Origin: Acanthochromis polyacanthus
Lineage: Eukaryota > Chordata > Actinopteri > Pomacentridae
Length of the DNA: 64,000 nucleotides
Direction of reading: 5' to 3'
Assembly (NCBI RefSeq): GCF_021347895.1
Contig: NC_067124.1
Span: 19,086,521-19,150,520, forward strand
Shown: positions 15,744 to 29,400 of the stretch, piece by piece
Layout of the letters: each line of letters starts with the position of its first letter
How positions within the stretch are numbered: the stretch's first letter is position 1
Notes under the pieces: generated by a model
What the model was told of the DNA's origin: nothing
The model's database searches: none
The model's input: only the letters and a program-made list of their open reading frames with translations
Translations under genes and position numbers: made by a program

Positions 15744-16431
15744 TATTTGGTGTTTTTGGTACTCAGTATAGGGGGCTAGTTTACTCCACAAACATACATG
15801 TTGTTTATGTGTATGTTAAGGAGCTGCTGCATCTAAATTAGTCACTTTTCCCAGAAATTAGGGTTGTGATAGGTTTCTTTTAAGATTCCAGAGCATTCCT
15901 CCTTTGCTGTGACTCAGCATTTAAATATCCTTTATCAGATTGGATGGTTTAGTCACAGACTTTTTCAAAAAGTGTTGCTTTTCTTTGACAAATGTGTGAA
16001 TGAAATTGCATTAAAATGTACAAGACAGTGAAATTTATCTTGCCTGACCAGGCACCTCTGAGTGCTCAGCACCCCTAAACATCTGATCCTAGAATCGCCC
16101 CTGCAGAGAAGCATAGATATATATGGAAGACGAGATACGCTAGCACGCTGTGGCAGCCGGCTAAGATAGCTGCACATAAGGATGTCTGTAAATGACGTTG
16201 ATTAGCTGCGTAAATACCAACGTGAATCACACCATTGGCTGGAGCAGCCAGTCACGGGTCACTCACTGACTCACACTGAAAAATAGCACAGAAAGAATTG
16301 TCATGAATTTATTTTATTTTCAATTTAGGTTGGATTTTTTTGTGCGCAGCGCAGATTTTCTGTGCGCTGAGACTGTGTCAGGAGTGCGCAATTGCGCACG
16401 CGCGCAGCTTAGAGGGAACAGTGCTGCACAC

Positions 16432-19400
16432 CAACAAGTCTTTGGAAGCCTCATGGTCACAAAACGAATTTATGTGTCAAATGGTGTCAGTGCTTTTTAT
16501 CAGAAGATCAGAAAATAAATTTCAAAGTGAAAGAGCATGCCTTTTAATCTAATCAGTTGTTGAGCAGGCGAAGCCTGTAGCTAGAAAATGGAGTCTCAGC
16601 AGGGGACATCATACTGCAATCACTGATCAAACCTGTCTGCCGACCCCTGAGGAGGCCAGAGGGAGTCATGCTGCAAAATAAGAAAAACTGGTTTAATTTT
16701 ACTGTCACTTTATGTTGATAAAAAGCTTATGAGGGCATATTATAGCAATGACTGTTGTGATCTAAGATTTTATTATCAGTGTAAACAGTTGCACAATTTA
16801 TCTGTTGTTTAGGAAACTGTTTTGTGAAGATGTTTGAAAACCTCATACTTAGACTGTCTGACTGCAGAAGAAGCTCATTGTACTTTATTACAGAATAAGT
16901 GAAGCACTCTGAAAGCCGTCTTGTTGTGTTCCTCCACTCTGGTACAATTCCACATAAATACTCTTCTGTGAAGAAAAAAAAATCAAGAAGCATTCAGGTA
17001 ACAAAATTGCCAGTCTTGTGTTACACATTGTAATTTTTCATTGCTGATCCTGCTGAGCAGTTTTCCTGACTAGTAATGGCGTTCATTATCAGCACATCTA
17101 CTGATATCACACAGCTTAGCGAGATTACACAGGAATCTATGGTTGACCTGTAAATCTTAGTACAGTGTGAGGTTTTGTTGTGAAATTTGGGTCCTGGTCT
17201 TCATGTGGATCAGCCCCTGTTAAATATTTACTCCTCTGAATGAACACTTTGATAGAAGTTGTGGAAAAATTAAGGCTGGACCTCATCACTTTATCGTATC
17301 ATTGTCAGCAGGGAACAAGTCTGAATTTCATATTGGCTCAATAATGGATAGGCATGCTCTAGCAATGTACTGGCGTTGTGTGAAGTGATTTGGGGAAGCC
17401 TTTTTTCATATGTTGCAATCAACATTGATCTAAAAGCATCACAGAAAGTGCAAAATACACAATTTCCATGCCTTTTTTGTCGTTTGTCTTAATTCCACAT
17501 CTATTAGAACCTCGAATATTTGTAAAAATACAACTTTACTACAGTAGATGGTAAAATACTGCTTTGGCTGGTAGTGCCCTAAACAGGAAAACAAACACAC
17601 TACTGGTTACTACTACATTACTGGTTGGTAAAGAAAGTATGGTGTACAATACAGGGAATAATAGTTTGGCATTGCAGTTCTGGAGAGAGACCGCTCCCGT
17701 CTCTCTCTCCAAGAAGAAGAAGATGAGATCTTATTTCTAACATGACAGTAAACAGAAACTCATTTCCTCTCTTCACCTTCTAAGTAGTAATACAAGAGTA
17801 TGGAGGAGTAGTACATATAAATCTGTACGTCCTACTTCTTTAAACTGAGCAGCTTCCAGGGGATGAGATGAAGGCGTCTCTTTACAGAGACCTGTAGTCT
17901 GGGTTACGTTCCATATGGAGTGACAAAAAGCTCTTCAGACTGAAAATTCATGCCTGTAAAAGACTTGTACAACAGACACATCTCACATTACTGTAAGCAG
18001 CAGTCAGCCTGTAAATCTGAACACATACGAATTCTGTTTGTCTCGAAATGACTGATCATAGAGGCAATTTATCATTAATAGAAGACTAACAGATCATTTA
18101 CATGTAACTTATATCCTAAGAGCTTACAATTTATTTTGCTCTCACAGGTGAAACAGATTATGTACACAGGCCAAATTAAACAGATTCACCAATAATGAGA
18201 GTAGTGATTTTGACAAAAAAGATGAAGTTTAGTTTGTTGCTTCCAAGCTGTTTGCAGGAATCCTCCTCTGAGTTTATTATATTCCTGTAGCTTCAGACAG
18301 CGGCAGGATCCATGTGAGCATCTCAAAAGCAAGAGAGTTTGACACACATCACAGTAGCGATAATTTCATTAATTACTTGTAATCATAAGTGGTCCCTGAC
18401 ACTGAGAATACAATAAGTCAGCAACTTCATAGGTATTTTCTCATTGCAGATATTTTTAGACACACATTTTGTCAAACTGTTTTGAAATTTATTCCAGTCT
18501 GAGGCTGCCAACGTTTGAGCGACAATGACTCCTGCTTTGACTCCTGTTGAAAAGTCAAATGTTCAGTGTCTGGAAGCCTTGCATGTTAAAACATCCTGTG
18601 GAAACGTACCATAGGTTGGACCTAGAAACATTTCTGTATCACTTTCAACATGGCACAAGTGTGAACCGAACCACCACATTAATGAACAGGTGAGCACAAG
18701 CAAGCAGTACTTGGGGCTGTGTGAAGCGGTTTAATGAATTTTTACACATTTCAACATCAGTATTCATTCAAAACATCCCTTATTTAACTCTTAGAATTAG
18801 AAAATATTATTATTCTCTCCGAGACAGAAACTGATGGTAAGTCACACTGTATAGGTCTGCATGTCTTCACATCAGACACACTCAGAATAACTGTGTAACT
18901 CCAAGCTGTTAAAGGACTACTTTTTCCTACTTAATTGCATGCCTGCAGCGTCAGACATTGGTTTGATCCACGAGTATCTGTACAGAGAGTGAACTGCACG
19001 CATTTACACATGAAGCAACACTCGGGTCTTCATTAATTAGGTTTAATTCTAAATTATCCCAACATGGAGAAAGGATCGATCAGAATCAAACAGCAGGTCA
19101 CAATGTGAACCTTTCTTCACATCAGCAAAGTGAGCTTTCAGAGTAACAGTTTATCAGCTGCAGGTAAATATTTTGTTACATTGCACCCTCAGATTGAGTC
19201 CTGAGCTTTTTGTTTTACTGTTTAAGAAATCAGAGATCGACTGGGCTGTTAGTAATTTGAACACTTCATTCAGCTGCTGTTAGTTTAGTTTTAGTCTGTT
19301 ATTGCATTATTTTGTATCATATTTTACATCACTTGATGTCTTGACTAGTCTCATGTGAATGATAAACATCACATATGAACATCAATGGAAAAGTGATCTA

Positions 19401-19800
19401 TGTCTAAATAACTAGAATGCCGTCACTTTTACAGATTGATGAAGCCATCAGTGCTCCATGTCACGTGTCTGAAAAAGGCTCTAGTTACTTGGAAATGCTG
19501 AAACTTCAGATATGATAATGGACTTAAAATGTTTAGAGTTTCACTCAAATGAACCTTTGAACTGCTGTTTTCCATTGTGACTGTGCTGCAGCGTTCATCC
19601 CTTCTCCATCATTTGGTGTATCATCTAGTCTCACATGAATGATTTTGCATGCGTACATCGTTGAGAAACACCACACCCATGAGGGACATTAACGGAACAG
19701 CGCCCTATGTAAGAATGACTAGAATGCTGTCACTTTAACAAATTGATGAAGCCAGCAGTGTTCCACATCCCATGTCTGAAAGCGACTAATGCGAAAGAGC
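16432..19800. repeat. degenerate long-period repeat region, no gene
   Basis: No coding exon was seen. Several blocks recur in direct orientation with low identity. The segment around 17275-17400 (ggacct...tgtatca...acaagt.tgaa...tgtgtgaag) resembles 18615-18740. The region around 18243-18300 (ccaagctgtt...cctgtagcttcagaca...gatcca) resembles 18903-18975. The stretch 19411-19474 (actagaatgc.gtcactt...gatgaagcca.cagtg) is repeated at 19718-19780. These are remnants of an old complex tandem or dispersed repeat. Period and family are unresolved. Confidence 0.45.
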
Positions 19801-19920
19801 AAAAGGCAGAGTACACCCTGGACAGATCGCCAGCCCATTTTACAGCCACACAGACAGAGACCCATGCATGGTAACACTCAAGGCCATTTTGGAACCACCA
19901 GTTAACCGACGCATGTCTTT
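19801..19920. repeat. fragment of a widespread teleost interspersed repeat
   Basis: It contains ggcagagtacaccctggaca, gatcgccag and the gttaaccgacgcatgtcttt tail, recalled from a very common fish repeat. A second fragment with the same aggcagagtacaccctggac core is at 48990-49200. The element class is uncertain. Confidence 0.6.
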
Positions 19921-22619
19921 AAATAAACATTCTGTTTTACTATAATCAGAATGGATAGTAAGACACCTTCTGGTCTAACAGTAGAGGCAGTTTGCTGTAT
20001 GTGAATCATAACTAATGGAGTGATGACGACTGATAGCAGTCGTTCATTACGTTTAAATCTGACATTCAACTTAGTCAGATTTCCCACTGATATATCCTTT
20101 CAAAAAGAGTCTTTGAAAGGTAATTTCACTTGTGAAAATGCTTTCCTAAAATGTAGTCTCAGGTTAGACTTGGTCATGAATTCTATGTTTTGCCTTTTGT
20201 ATCATTCCTTTCAAAACACTAGTGTTTTTGGATTGTGAACCAAGAGCCTGGATTCTCCACCAATCAGAAGTACTGACATGCAAGACAGTTTCAGATCAGT
20301 TGTCTCCATGTCCAAGTGGTGATGCAGCATGGGATTACATGCTACTACCTTTATAACTGCTGCATATTTAATTGACACACTAAAACATAAAACTCCAAAT
20401 AGGTTCATCTCATATCATCATAACTAATTCAATAAAGAACACAACTCATAGGATTGCTTAACTCTTTTGTTATTTTATAGACTTTAAATATCAACCAACG
20501 CATGCATGATTTTTTTCTGTTGAGTTAAAAACTTGGCTGCTATGGCAACCCCAAACCACTGTATACTGCTGCAAGCACTTCCACAGAAGTGTCGTTAAAA
20601 AATAAAATATTATCTACATCATTGCTTTTTTTGAGGCATAATTTTCAGATTAGCTTGTCAGTAGCATCTTTTACACCAAAAGATAGACATGTGGCTGCAG
20701 TTCGGCTCATATGAAGGTGTGCGTGATATAAAGTAAAATAAAGAGACTGTCTTTAAACAATCTGACACTTCCCTGGAGGCAATAGTTTTCTACTTTACTA
20801 AAGATAAACAATTGCAGCGCATTATCCAAGAGGCTCAGTTAAAATGAAAAACTGTTTTGTCTCTCTGGCTCAGCGGTACTCAATATAATCCATGGTGTTG
20901 TTTGACTAGTTTTATTCCAAGTCCTTCTGAGCTAAAGCTTGCTTAGGAATCAAAGTCTGAAGCTCATGTATTTTAAATACTTTTCTCTGAATTGCTGCAG
21001 TGACTTTTAAAGACGCGATGCATATATCTTACGTTGAGACACAAGAACAATGACAAGGTGTTGATATTAGACATATGCCTGTGTAACTGTATGTGTGTGT
21101 GCTATGTTTATCCATGCTTGTGTGTGTTTTTTTTCTGTCTCTGCTTGGGTTATCTGTGAATATTAGAGCTGTAGTGTGATGCTCTTGTTGTTTAATTTCT
21201 GCATTCAGACACAGTGAAAGCATATTAGGAGGTTTTCATCCGTATATTCTGCCAGTGTCACATTTGTGTGCTGTAGATGCAACAATCAATGTCTTTCACA
21301 CAAACAGAGCTGTGGTCATGCTGAGAGGCACAAAGCATTTTTAGACTGCGCATGTGACAATCTGTGATCCAAAGTAAAGCAGGCTGAGAGTGTACATTCT
21401 CCACTGATGCATGCAGACGATAGTATCTGTTAGTACCTGCTGTCAGCCTCAGCTCTGCTGTTGTAGAGCTGAATGATAATTTTTAAATTTGAGTTATTGT
21501 GATTTGGTTTGTGATATAATCTTGTAAAGCCAACTTCAGTACACTGCAATCCAGTATTTACTTTTAATAGATTTGAATATGGTGGAACACTACCCTTGAA
21601 GATGCCATCAAAATTAGACCGTCACACAAAGAGAACATCATGAATTTGTAAACTCACTGACACAACAATTCAAATCCTGGATCAGACACACATAATGTAC
21701 ATCCTAAACTGCAGCCTTTGCTATTTGCTAATTGCATTGTTTCGAAGTCTGATGTCAATTTGTACTATATTCATTGTTGAATTCTTTGCTGGTGGCAGGC
21801 CATTAGTAAAAAACAGTGTAAGAAATTCAACAAGATAACTTAGGACACAGCATGTTCTGTGTTCTACTCAAAAGCAAGGTTCAAGTTGTCAAGCATTTGG
21901 TATCAGTACTACTATTAGTATTTGGTATTAGTACTAGTATTAGTATTGGGTATTAGGAAACTGGAGATTAGTAGTAGATTGTAGGTATTAAATACCAGGT
22001 GCCATATTGACGTTAATTGTATTTTCTGGCATCTAAACCTTTACTAACAGGTTGTTTTGGCCATTTGGGAGCAGCTGCAACAAGCTTTAAACATAACACT
22101 TAAAATGGCAGTCATATTAGAAAATAGCTGTACATTTAAACACCCAGCACATATGGAGCAGTATTAAGGAGACACGTTTCTGGCCACCCGATGAATCCAA
22201 TTCTAATATTTGTTCTCTTTTCTTATATTTTTGGCATCCACAAACTCCTAAAGGAGATGTCTGGCACTTAAGCTGCCGCATTATCCAATATGCTCACCAA
22301 CTAGTCACTAACAGTGTGTCATTGGTTTATGTGATGCTGAGCAGGTAAAATCAAGGTAAAAATGTCACATTTAGCCTTTTTTTGCACATACATATGCAAT
22401 TCAGATGTATGTGCAAAATATATCACAAAATTTTCTGTAATCTGATTCTCTCTTGTGGAAATTCAAACACTAGTGCATTTCAAACAATAAGAGTTTTGTT
22501 GCTGTTTTTTGTGTTTTAATTGAAAATGGTAAATTTGTACACGAAGTCAAAAATATCAAGACTTTTTGGGTTTAAATTTAGATGATTATGGCTTGTAGCT
22601 CAGGAAAAATAAAAATGTC
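19921..22619. other. non-coding stretch, no gene seen
   Basis: This is AT-rich unique sequence with short TG runs and a small TAGTATTAG-type simple repeat at about 21900-21955. No exon or RNA gene was recognised. Positions 22540-22620 include a segment (gatgattatggcttgtagct) that I associate with the left terminus of the Tc1-like family that follows, so that element may begin slightly before 22620. Confidence 0.55.
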
Positions 22620-23905
22620 GCATCTCAAAAATGTTAGAATATTTCCTATGGTCAATCAAATATAGGATTTATAATACAGAAATGTCCAAACTCTAAAATA
22701 TATCTTCATTCATACACTAAATACTTGGTTGGGACTCTTCTTTGAGACCATGAGATACTGGATCAGTGCGGCATGGCATGAAGGTGATCAGCCAGTGGCA
22801 CTGCTAAGGGGAGCGTAATCTTGACAATACCCTAAAGATCATCTCTGGGGTTCAGGTTGACTGGCTAATCAAACACAGTAATATCTTGGTCAGAAAACCA
22901 TTGTGTTTTAGTTTTGGCTATGTGGGCAGGTGCCAAGTCCTGCTGGAAAAGGAACTCGGCATCCCAAAAGAGCTATGTCAGCAGATGGAAACATGTAGTG
23001 CTCTAAAATCTCCTGGTAGATGGCTACGTTGACGTTGGACTTGATAAAACACGGTGGACCAGCGCCAGCAGATGACTTGGAACCCCAAATGATCACAGAA
23101 TACAGAAACTTCACACTGGATTTCAAACATCTTGGCTTCTGTCTCTCTCCACTCATCCTCCAGACTCTAAAATTTGATTTCCAAATGAAATGCAAAACAT
23201 ACTTTCATCTGAAAAGAGAACTCAGAACACTGAGCAGCAGTCTAGTTTGACTTCTCTTTAGCAGAGGTAAGACGCTTCTGAGTAGTCTCTGGTTCAGGAG
23301 TGGCTTGATGTTAGGAATGCGACAGTTGTAGTCCCTTTCCTGAAGACGTCTGTACTCGGTGGCTCTTGATGCTCTGACACCAGCCTCAGTCCGCTCCTTG
23401 TGAAGCTCTTCCAAGTTCTTGACTTGATTTATCTTGACAATCCTCTCAAGGTGGTGATCACTGTTGCTTGTGCACCTTTTTCTCACACTTTTCCCTTCCA
23501 GTCAACTTTCCATCAATATGCTTTGATACAGCGCTCTGCCAACAACCAGCCTTTTCAGCACTGACCTTCTGCTGCCTTCCGTCCTTGTGGAGAGAGTCTG
23601 TGATCATCTTTTGGACAACTGTTATTACAGCAGTCTCATATCAGCCTCATATGAGCTAGACTAAGAGGTAGATGGCATTTGCACCGTTTGAATAGTGATC
23701 TACTCAAACTTGAAATTCAATCTTCTGATATTTTAGAATATGTTTTCCATTTTTTGAGAGTAATTAAACATCTAAATACAAAAATGGTTGAAACATTTGA
23801 CTTTTTGCAATTAGCCTACAATATATTACATTTTCACTTTCGGAAATAACTAATTAAAAATATTACAATTTAACTTTTTCATGATATTCTAATTGTTTGA
23901 GATGC
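22620..23905 (-). mobile_element. decayed Tc1-like transposon, second family
   Basis: The termini are inverted: GCATCTCAAAAATGTTAGAA at 22620 and ATATTCTAAT-TGTTTGAGATGC ending at 23905. The interior read on the minus strand contains recognisable Tc1 transposase pieces around 22908-23195. One is a stretch equivalent to the catalytic-domain block before the second Asp (YQEILEHYMFPSADIALLG). Another is a corrupted FQQDLAPAH motif (VPFPAGLGTCPH). Relatives of this family are about 1.6 kb. This copy is about 1.3 kb, so it has internal deletions in addition to frameshifts. Confidence 0.8.
22908..23480 (-). pseudogene. broken Tc1-like transposase remnant
   Basis: The longest frame, 23195 to 22908, keeps part of the catalytic region (VIIWGSKSSAGAGPPCFIKS followed by NVNVAIYQEILEHYMF). 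The motif that should hold the second catalytic Asp is changed, and the third acidic residue with its NPIE context is not found downstream. A further piece at 23486-23205 retains fragments of the DNA-binding to catalytic linker in another frame. The gene is inactive. Confidence 0.75.
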
Positions 23906-26900
23906 ACTAACTGTTGTAAATACAAGGAAGCCAATTAGCAGTTATATGTTGTTCTCCCACTGAAGATTCATTGTTCTCCCAATGAAGTCAGACTTTTGCT
24001 CACTCTGAAAAATGTGCAGAAAACACGCAGCCTTCATTTGCACTGCCCGAGGAGCTGCTTATGCTGGCTTCCTGATATCACCATTTTCCAATTTTGCCAT
24101 CTAGTCTCAATGAGACATAAACAGTTGCTAGCAATTGGCCAGTGGCACTTGCCGGTGATAATGTGTCTACGATAATAACAACATTGTCTCATAAGGGGAT
24201 AACCTGTCTTATTGCTCAATGGATTTACATACAGCAGGTAATCATTGTGACTGTAGGCTATCTGTGACTGATGGTGTGTGTCAGCAGTGTACATGCAGCC
24301 TTTGTTTTCATTTGGCAATAAGGCTTGTTTGGAGCTGACATGCTGCTGCAGAGATCAGTGTAGTAGCTGGATGATTTTAACGTGTGTGTGTGTGTATGTG
24401 CTCACATGCGTGTAATTCGTCTAAACACTTACTGTACCTGTAGGCCATTATCCATGTGATCAGCTCACTCAGTGTATTGCTGTGAACCATAGAAAACACA
24501 GGACTCCTTTCAAAGGAGACCACCGCCGCTGTGATATCAACTCATTTACCCTTCCACAATGACTTTGATATCAAAACACTGATGTGCAGCAATCCATTTT
24601 AAAAGAAAACGCAGTTTCAAAAACATGTTAACAAAGTGTGTCTATGACCATATGCTCCAATGCTTCTTTATTGACTGGACTTTGGAGGCAGAAGGGAGGA
24701 GGTGTGGGGAAGAGGAAATAGCAATAAGATAGCTCAGCAGAAAAGTCGTAAAGTCCTCTGGTGGTTAGCTAATCTGCCAGGCTTATGGCAGCAGGTTTTC
24801 TCCGTACCCTCTCAGAGGAAAGAGGAAGCTCCATGGGGCTCGCCTTTCAAACCGCCTGGGCCCCAGCCACAGGGGGAAACCCAAGCATATTGATTAGCCG
24901 TCATGAGGAGGATGATTGAGGATGGAAGGAAAGCATTTAAGAATGAAGTGGAAGAAAAGCGAAGATGGTGTTTTTGAGCGAGAACAATCGACAAAAAGAA
25001 AGACAGGAATCAAACAAACAGGAGAGCCCCGAGCAGCCGTATTTTGTTTCGCTCTGATCGTAAGCCAAAGTCTGAGAGTTTGAGTGTGCACAAGTGAGCT
25101 TGCGCGTGTCTTGTGGGTGCATGTGTATTTGAGTGTGCATACACGACAGCTGCTGAGTTGCTGTGTTTATCTGTGCGAAAGCTTTACAGTAAATAAAGCT
25201 TGAGTCCTGGCAGGGAGACAGGTGCAGCAGGCTGGGCCAAAGGAGAACTACTGTAACTCAGAAAGAGAGAGAGAGAAGAGTGAGAGGAAGAGAGCAAGTC
25301 TCTTGAAAGTGCCAACCGGACAGTCTTTTGAAGTGGCCCGTATTGGCATAACATGAATAAACATGAACAATGTCTGCTTTCGAGCAGAGCAAGGCTGAAG
25401 GTGTGATGCTCATTAGAGAGCAAGAGAGCATGCTGATAAAAGAACTGTGGCTGTCATTTACTGCATCAAAAAGCAAAGCAAGCTCATGCGGTAGCATTTA
25501 CCATTGGAGAGCTCATTTTCTTTTAATCATGTACACAGTGATGAGAAAGACTGGAGACACTGATTGAAAGGAAAACGTTTACATGAAAATACCAGCGATC
25601 ATCTACTGTATTGTGTTTTCATACATTTCTCAGTATTTTTAAATTAGCCACCAATTATATTGTTAACCACCTGATGACATGAATGAATGAATTTTGTCTG
25701 CAAATTAAGAAATTATATTGAGAAAGCCATTCTAATAATTTTCTGTTTCCCTGCCATTTTGCAAGGACAAATTTTTCTCCTTTCAGTTGCTGAAACAAAC
25801 TGATGATAATGTATAGCTTCTAACACATAGTTTATAAGAAATTATATAACTCCTAAAAGTTTCACACCAAATCATATCTCATCTATAAGCATTTTTAATA
25901 TTAACCCACTGCCTCCCCCAAGGCTGAGAGTATTAACTAGCACCTTATCGTCCGTGCATCCCTCTGCATGGTGTGATTAGAAACTCTGCCTGTTGGACCG
26001 CTTATACACGCGCTGCAGTTTGATATCCTCCAGTATGGCAGGCTGCTGGTTATGAATAACCCTGTGCATAACCGACCCTCCCCCAAATCACTGAGGGCGA
26101 AATGCACAGATTTCACTGCCTTCCCATCAGTGTTTTATGCCATGCTCTTTGAGGGTTTTTTTTCTAGCTAGCTGAATACATGTCAAAGCATAGAGTTCAT
26201 CTGAAAGCATTAGTGGAATCAGTAACAGCCTTCAAGTCTTTCTGTGGCGGATTGGGGCGGAGATTAAGCAGCACTGGTTAAAGGGAGACGGGAGGGGAAA
26301 TATGTTTTGGTTTTATAGGCATCTGACAGCTCCTCCATAATAGTGAGTTAATCCATTTTATACAGTGTTTGTCTGTCTGTCTTCTTTTCCTGCACGCTTT
26401 GGGAACATCCCAACGCATACACAGATGTAGTGCAAGTGTTTGCATGCACGTACAAACCCTACAGAAACACTGATCTTAGTATTTTTTCGCTGAACTGATG
26501 AATGTCCTTTGAACTGTGGTCACTTCTTCGTTTGTCTCATCAGTTTGACTTGACATCTGTCAGAACCGCTCAGGCCATTCTGGGTAAATAAATGTTGTCC
26601 CTCTACCAAGACCCTGGCCAGGAAACATTGCTCCAAGCCATGCTAGCGGGTTAGGTGCTAAAGCAAAGCATATGGCCAAACCTGGCACAGCATTGGAAGC
26701 TACTTAGACACCAAATTGACTGATTATCAGTGCTAATGACAGGTGTCCTTTCGTGTTTGGTTCATGGTATAAAAACGCTGCCAAATTCTTGCCATCACTA
26801 GCATCAGCTGCTACAGTGGGACAATATTCTATAGGAAGAGGTGCCTTTTATATTGCTGAGCACTCGTTTAACTCGTTAAAAAATAATATCTGCTGTTCGA

Positions 26901-28310
26901 TAGCCATTGTCCATATCCATTGTCGAATTGCTTAATTGGCATTGATGTGACAGACTCAGTTTAGCTAGTTAGGCTACATGAGAGTAATAAATCATTTTGT
27001 TCTTTCCGTCATTATCTTCCTCATCACACCTCATTTAAACCAAATTAACCCTCTCCTAGTTCACCCTTCTGCCACCAAATTATTGTGTCACTTCAGAGCA
27101 TTTCAGTGGCCCAAGCTCGCTCTGTTTTTTTTGTTTCACTCTCTTAGGGGCTGTCGAAAGTAATAATTGTGTTTCTTGCTGTGTGATAATGCGTTGCTCT
27201 CTGCTCCTTTTGGGTCTGCATTGAAATCTCGATCCTGTTCCTCTGCAGTGACTATCTCTCTCTGTATCTGAAGAACTGATGGTATCTCCCTCCCACTGTG
27301 AATTTCCTACTCTCCAGGTGAATTATCCATTCTCCACCTTTTGCCCTCTTTCTCAACTTTCAATATTTCCTCTTTGGCTTTTCTATCTTCCCCTCTTATC
27401 TCTCCTCCACCACTACATTTTCTCCATGTTCTCTCCTCCCTTTCTTTCCTTTGTCGTTTTGCGTCCTATCTGCCCACCTCAGTCACTTTCTTTTGTTTCA
27501 CTTCAAGCGAACTTGGTATCGTAAAGATGCCTTGCATGTCTGTGGCCAGGAAGCATCAGAGTGTAACGTGCTAAATTGGAATGTTATGGTGAGGCAACAC
27601 ACACGCATGAGAAGTTAATGGACAATTTACCTCACCTCATTGTTATAGCCTTTACATTCATTAAGCCCCCTCTGCTTTTCCCTTTGCCTTTCTTTATCTT
27701 CCTCCCACTTTTTCTTTAATTCCATCATTCTTTCCTATCTTCCTCTGCCCTGCTTGTCTTCACCCTGAAAGCCTGGCTGCAATTTTCTGCATTGAATCTT
27801 TCCTCTTGCATGTTTCCTGTGGCTCTGGTGTTTGTTTGTTTTTCTCCTCTACTCCCCCTATATTGCTTCCTTCAGCTTGAGATGTCCAGTCTGGTTCCTC
27901 CAGCCCACTGGAGTATGTGGCAGAATAATGGTAACCTGGCCATAAATCAACCCAATTGAAAAACACCACCATTAGAGCCTCCTTCGCTTTCCATCCCTCA
28001 TCTACCCTTTTTTGCCCTCCACCTTTGTTCCAGGAGGCAATGAAGGACGACTATTAACAAATGTTATGGGTGAAAACAGACGCTTCCAGAGAAAGTCAAG
28101 GATAATGGCAAAAACATACCGCACATGCACTGCTACGTATGTGTGTTTATTTCTTTTTGTGTTTGTGTATTTGTCAGTTTCATAGAATGAGACTCAGTCT
28201 TGAAGCTGTTACTGATATGTGGATGCTCTGTGTTCTGTTCTGACCTGAAGCTTAGAGGAGAAGGCTCATGCGGAAGGACAAATATCCTTGTGTCAGCACA
28301 TCCTCAATCC

Positions 28311-28311
<1 letters not shown>
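23906..28311. other. non-coding stretch, no gene seen
   Basis: No exon was recognised. Unique segments of balanced composition at 24820-24930 and 25310-25520 could be conserved non-coding sequence but show no identifiable motif. Pyrimidine-rich sequence lies at 27290-27520 and 27660-27870. Confidence 0.55.

Positions 28312-28408
<97 letters not shown>
28312..28408. repeat. (GT)n microsatellite, about 48 units
   Basis: This is an uninterrupted GT run of 97 bp, seen directly. It explains the Cys-Val/His-Thr frames on both strands. Confidence 0.98.
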
Positions 28409-28409
<1 letters not shown>

Positions 28410-28919
28410 CCACGCATGTATTACAGGCTTAAGGGAGAGAAGAGAAAAGTGCGTCACAGTGAGACAGATATGCAAAATAGCAACAAAAACTAAAAAACTA
28501 AAACAAAGCAGTGATTGTGAGAGATTGACAGTGGCAGAGTGCACGATGATAGTAACAAATCTGCAACAGTGGATGGATGATGAGTAAAGCAATGCATTGA
28601 ATGTGATTTGATACTCAGACATTGTAGAAGGATAAAGTTCATTAGAAGGCAATGGTATTGACACACATTCATGCACATGCATATTTAGTGTAGACAGTTG
28701 CGTGTTGTTCAGGCTCACAGTACATGGCAGAGAGCAGCAGTGGAAGAAATATTTAAACACTTTTGTAAATAAAAGAAGAAACCATCTATTACAAAAAGTC
28801 CTGCATTTCATAATTAACTAGCAGATGTGGTTCACCCTAATTTAATATTTTCTAGCTTGCTCTAGTTGCACGCGGCCAAGCAGATTTTATTGTTAAACAT
28901 CCAGATTTTAAGATATCTG

Positions 28920-29400
28920 AATGAATGAATGAATGAAGATGTTTATCTTTGACATTTGAAAAAAACGAAGAAGCCACAAAAACAAACGAAAATATTCAAA
29001 GCATCAACAAAATAGGTAAAAATACAAAGCAACAAAATATAACCCAACATATCCGAAAAGGAGTGGGACGAAGCATACGCTTATTTATTCCTACCCCTTC
29101 TCTATCTTGACCAGCAGTCACTCAGTTATTTATGTGCAAACAAAATACAGCATAAGTAACATAAACAAATAATAAATAATCAGTGATATACCCGTGTTAA
29201 AGCCCCTCCTCCTCCCTATACCTCAAGAAAACCAAATTTTGTACCGGTTTTTAAACTGCGTCGTGCTTGGACAGTGCTTGAGCAATCTGCTCCACAAAGT
29301 CACTCCACATATAGAAAGACAAAAGGACTTTAGTGTTGTACAAAATCTTCTATGTTTTAATTTTAATTCCCCCTCCAATTTTAACCCCCATCTCTGTTAA
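28920..29400 (-). mobile_element. LINE 3' end (RT-ORF C-terminus, 3'UTR, ATTC-type tail)
   Basis: On the minus strand, the bases about 29230-29340 encode a stretch containing SICGVTLWSRLLKH and QFKNRYKIWF. These match the C-terminal 'VxLWN.L...FK..YK' block of fish non-LTR retrotransposon ORFs. Downstream on that strand comes a short 3'UTR, and the element ends in (TTCA)n at 28919-28937 (seen as gaatgaatgaatgaatg on +). A microsatellite tail is typical of L2/CR1-like LINEs. The 5' part is missing, the usual outcome of incomplete reverse transcription. Family assignment is tentative. Confidence 0.65.
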
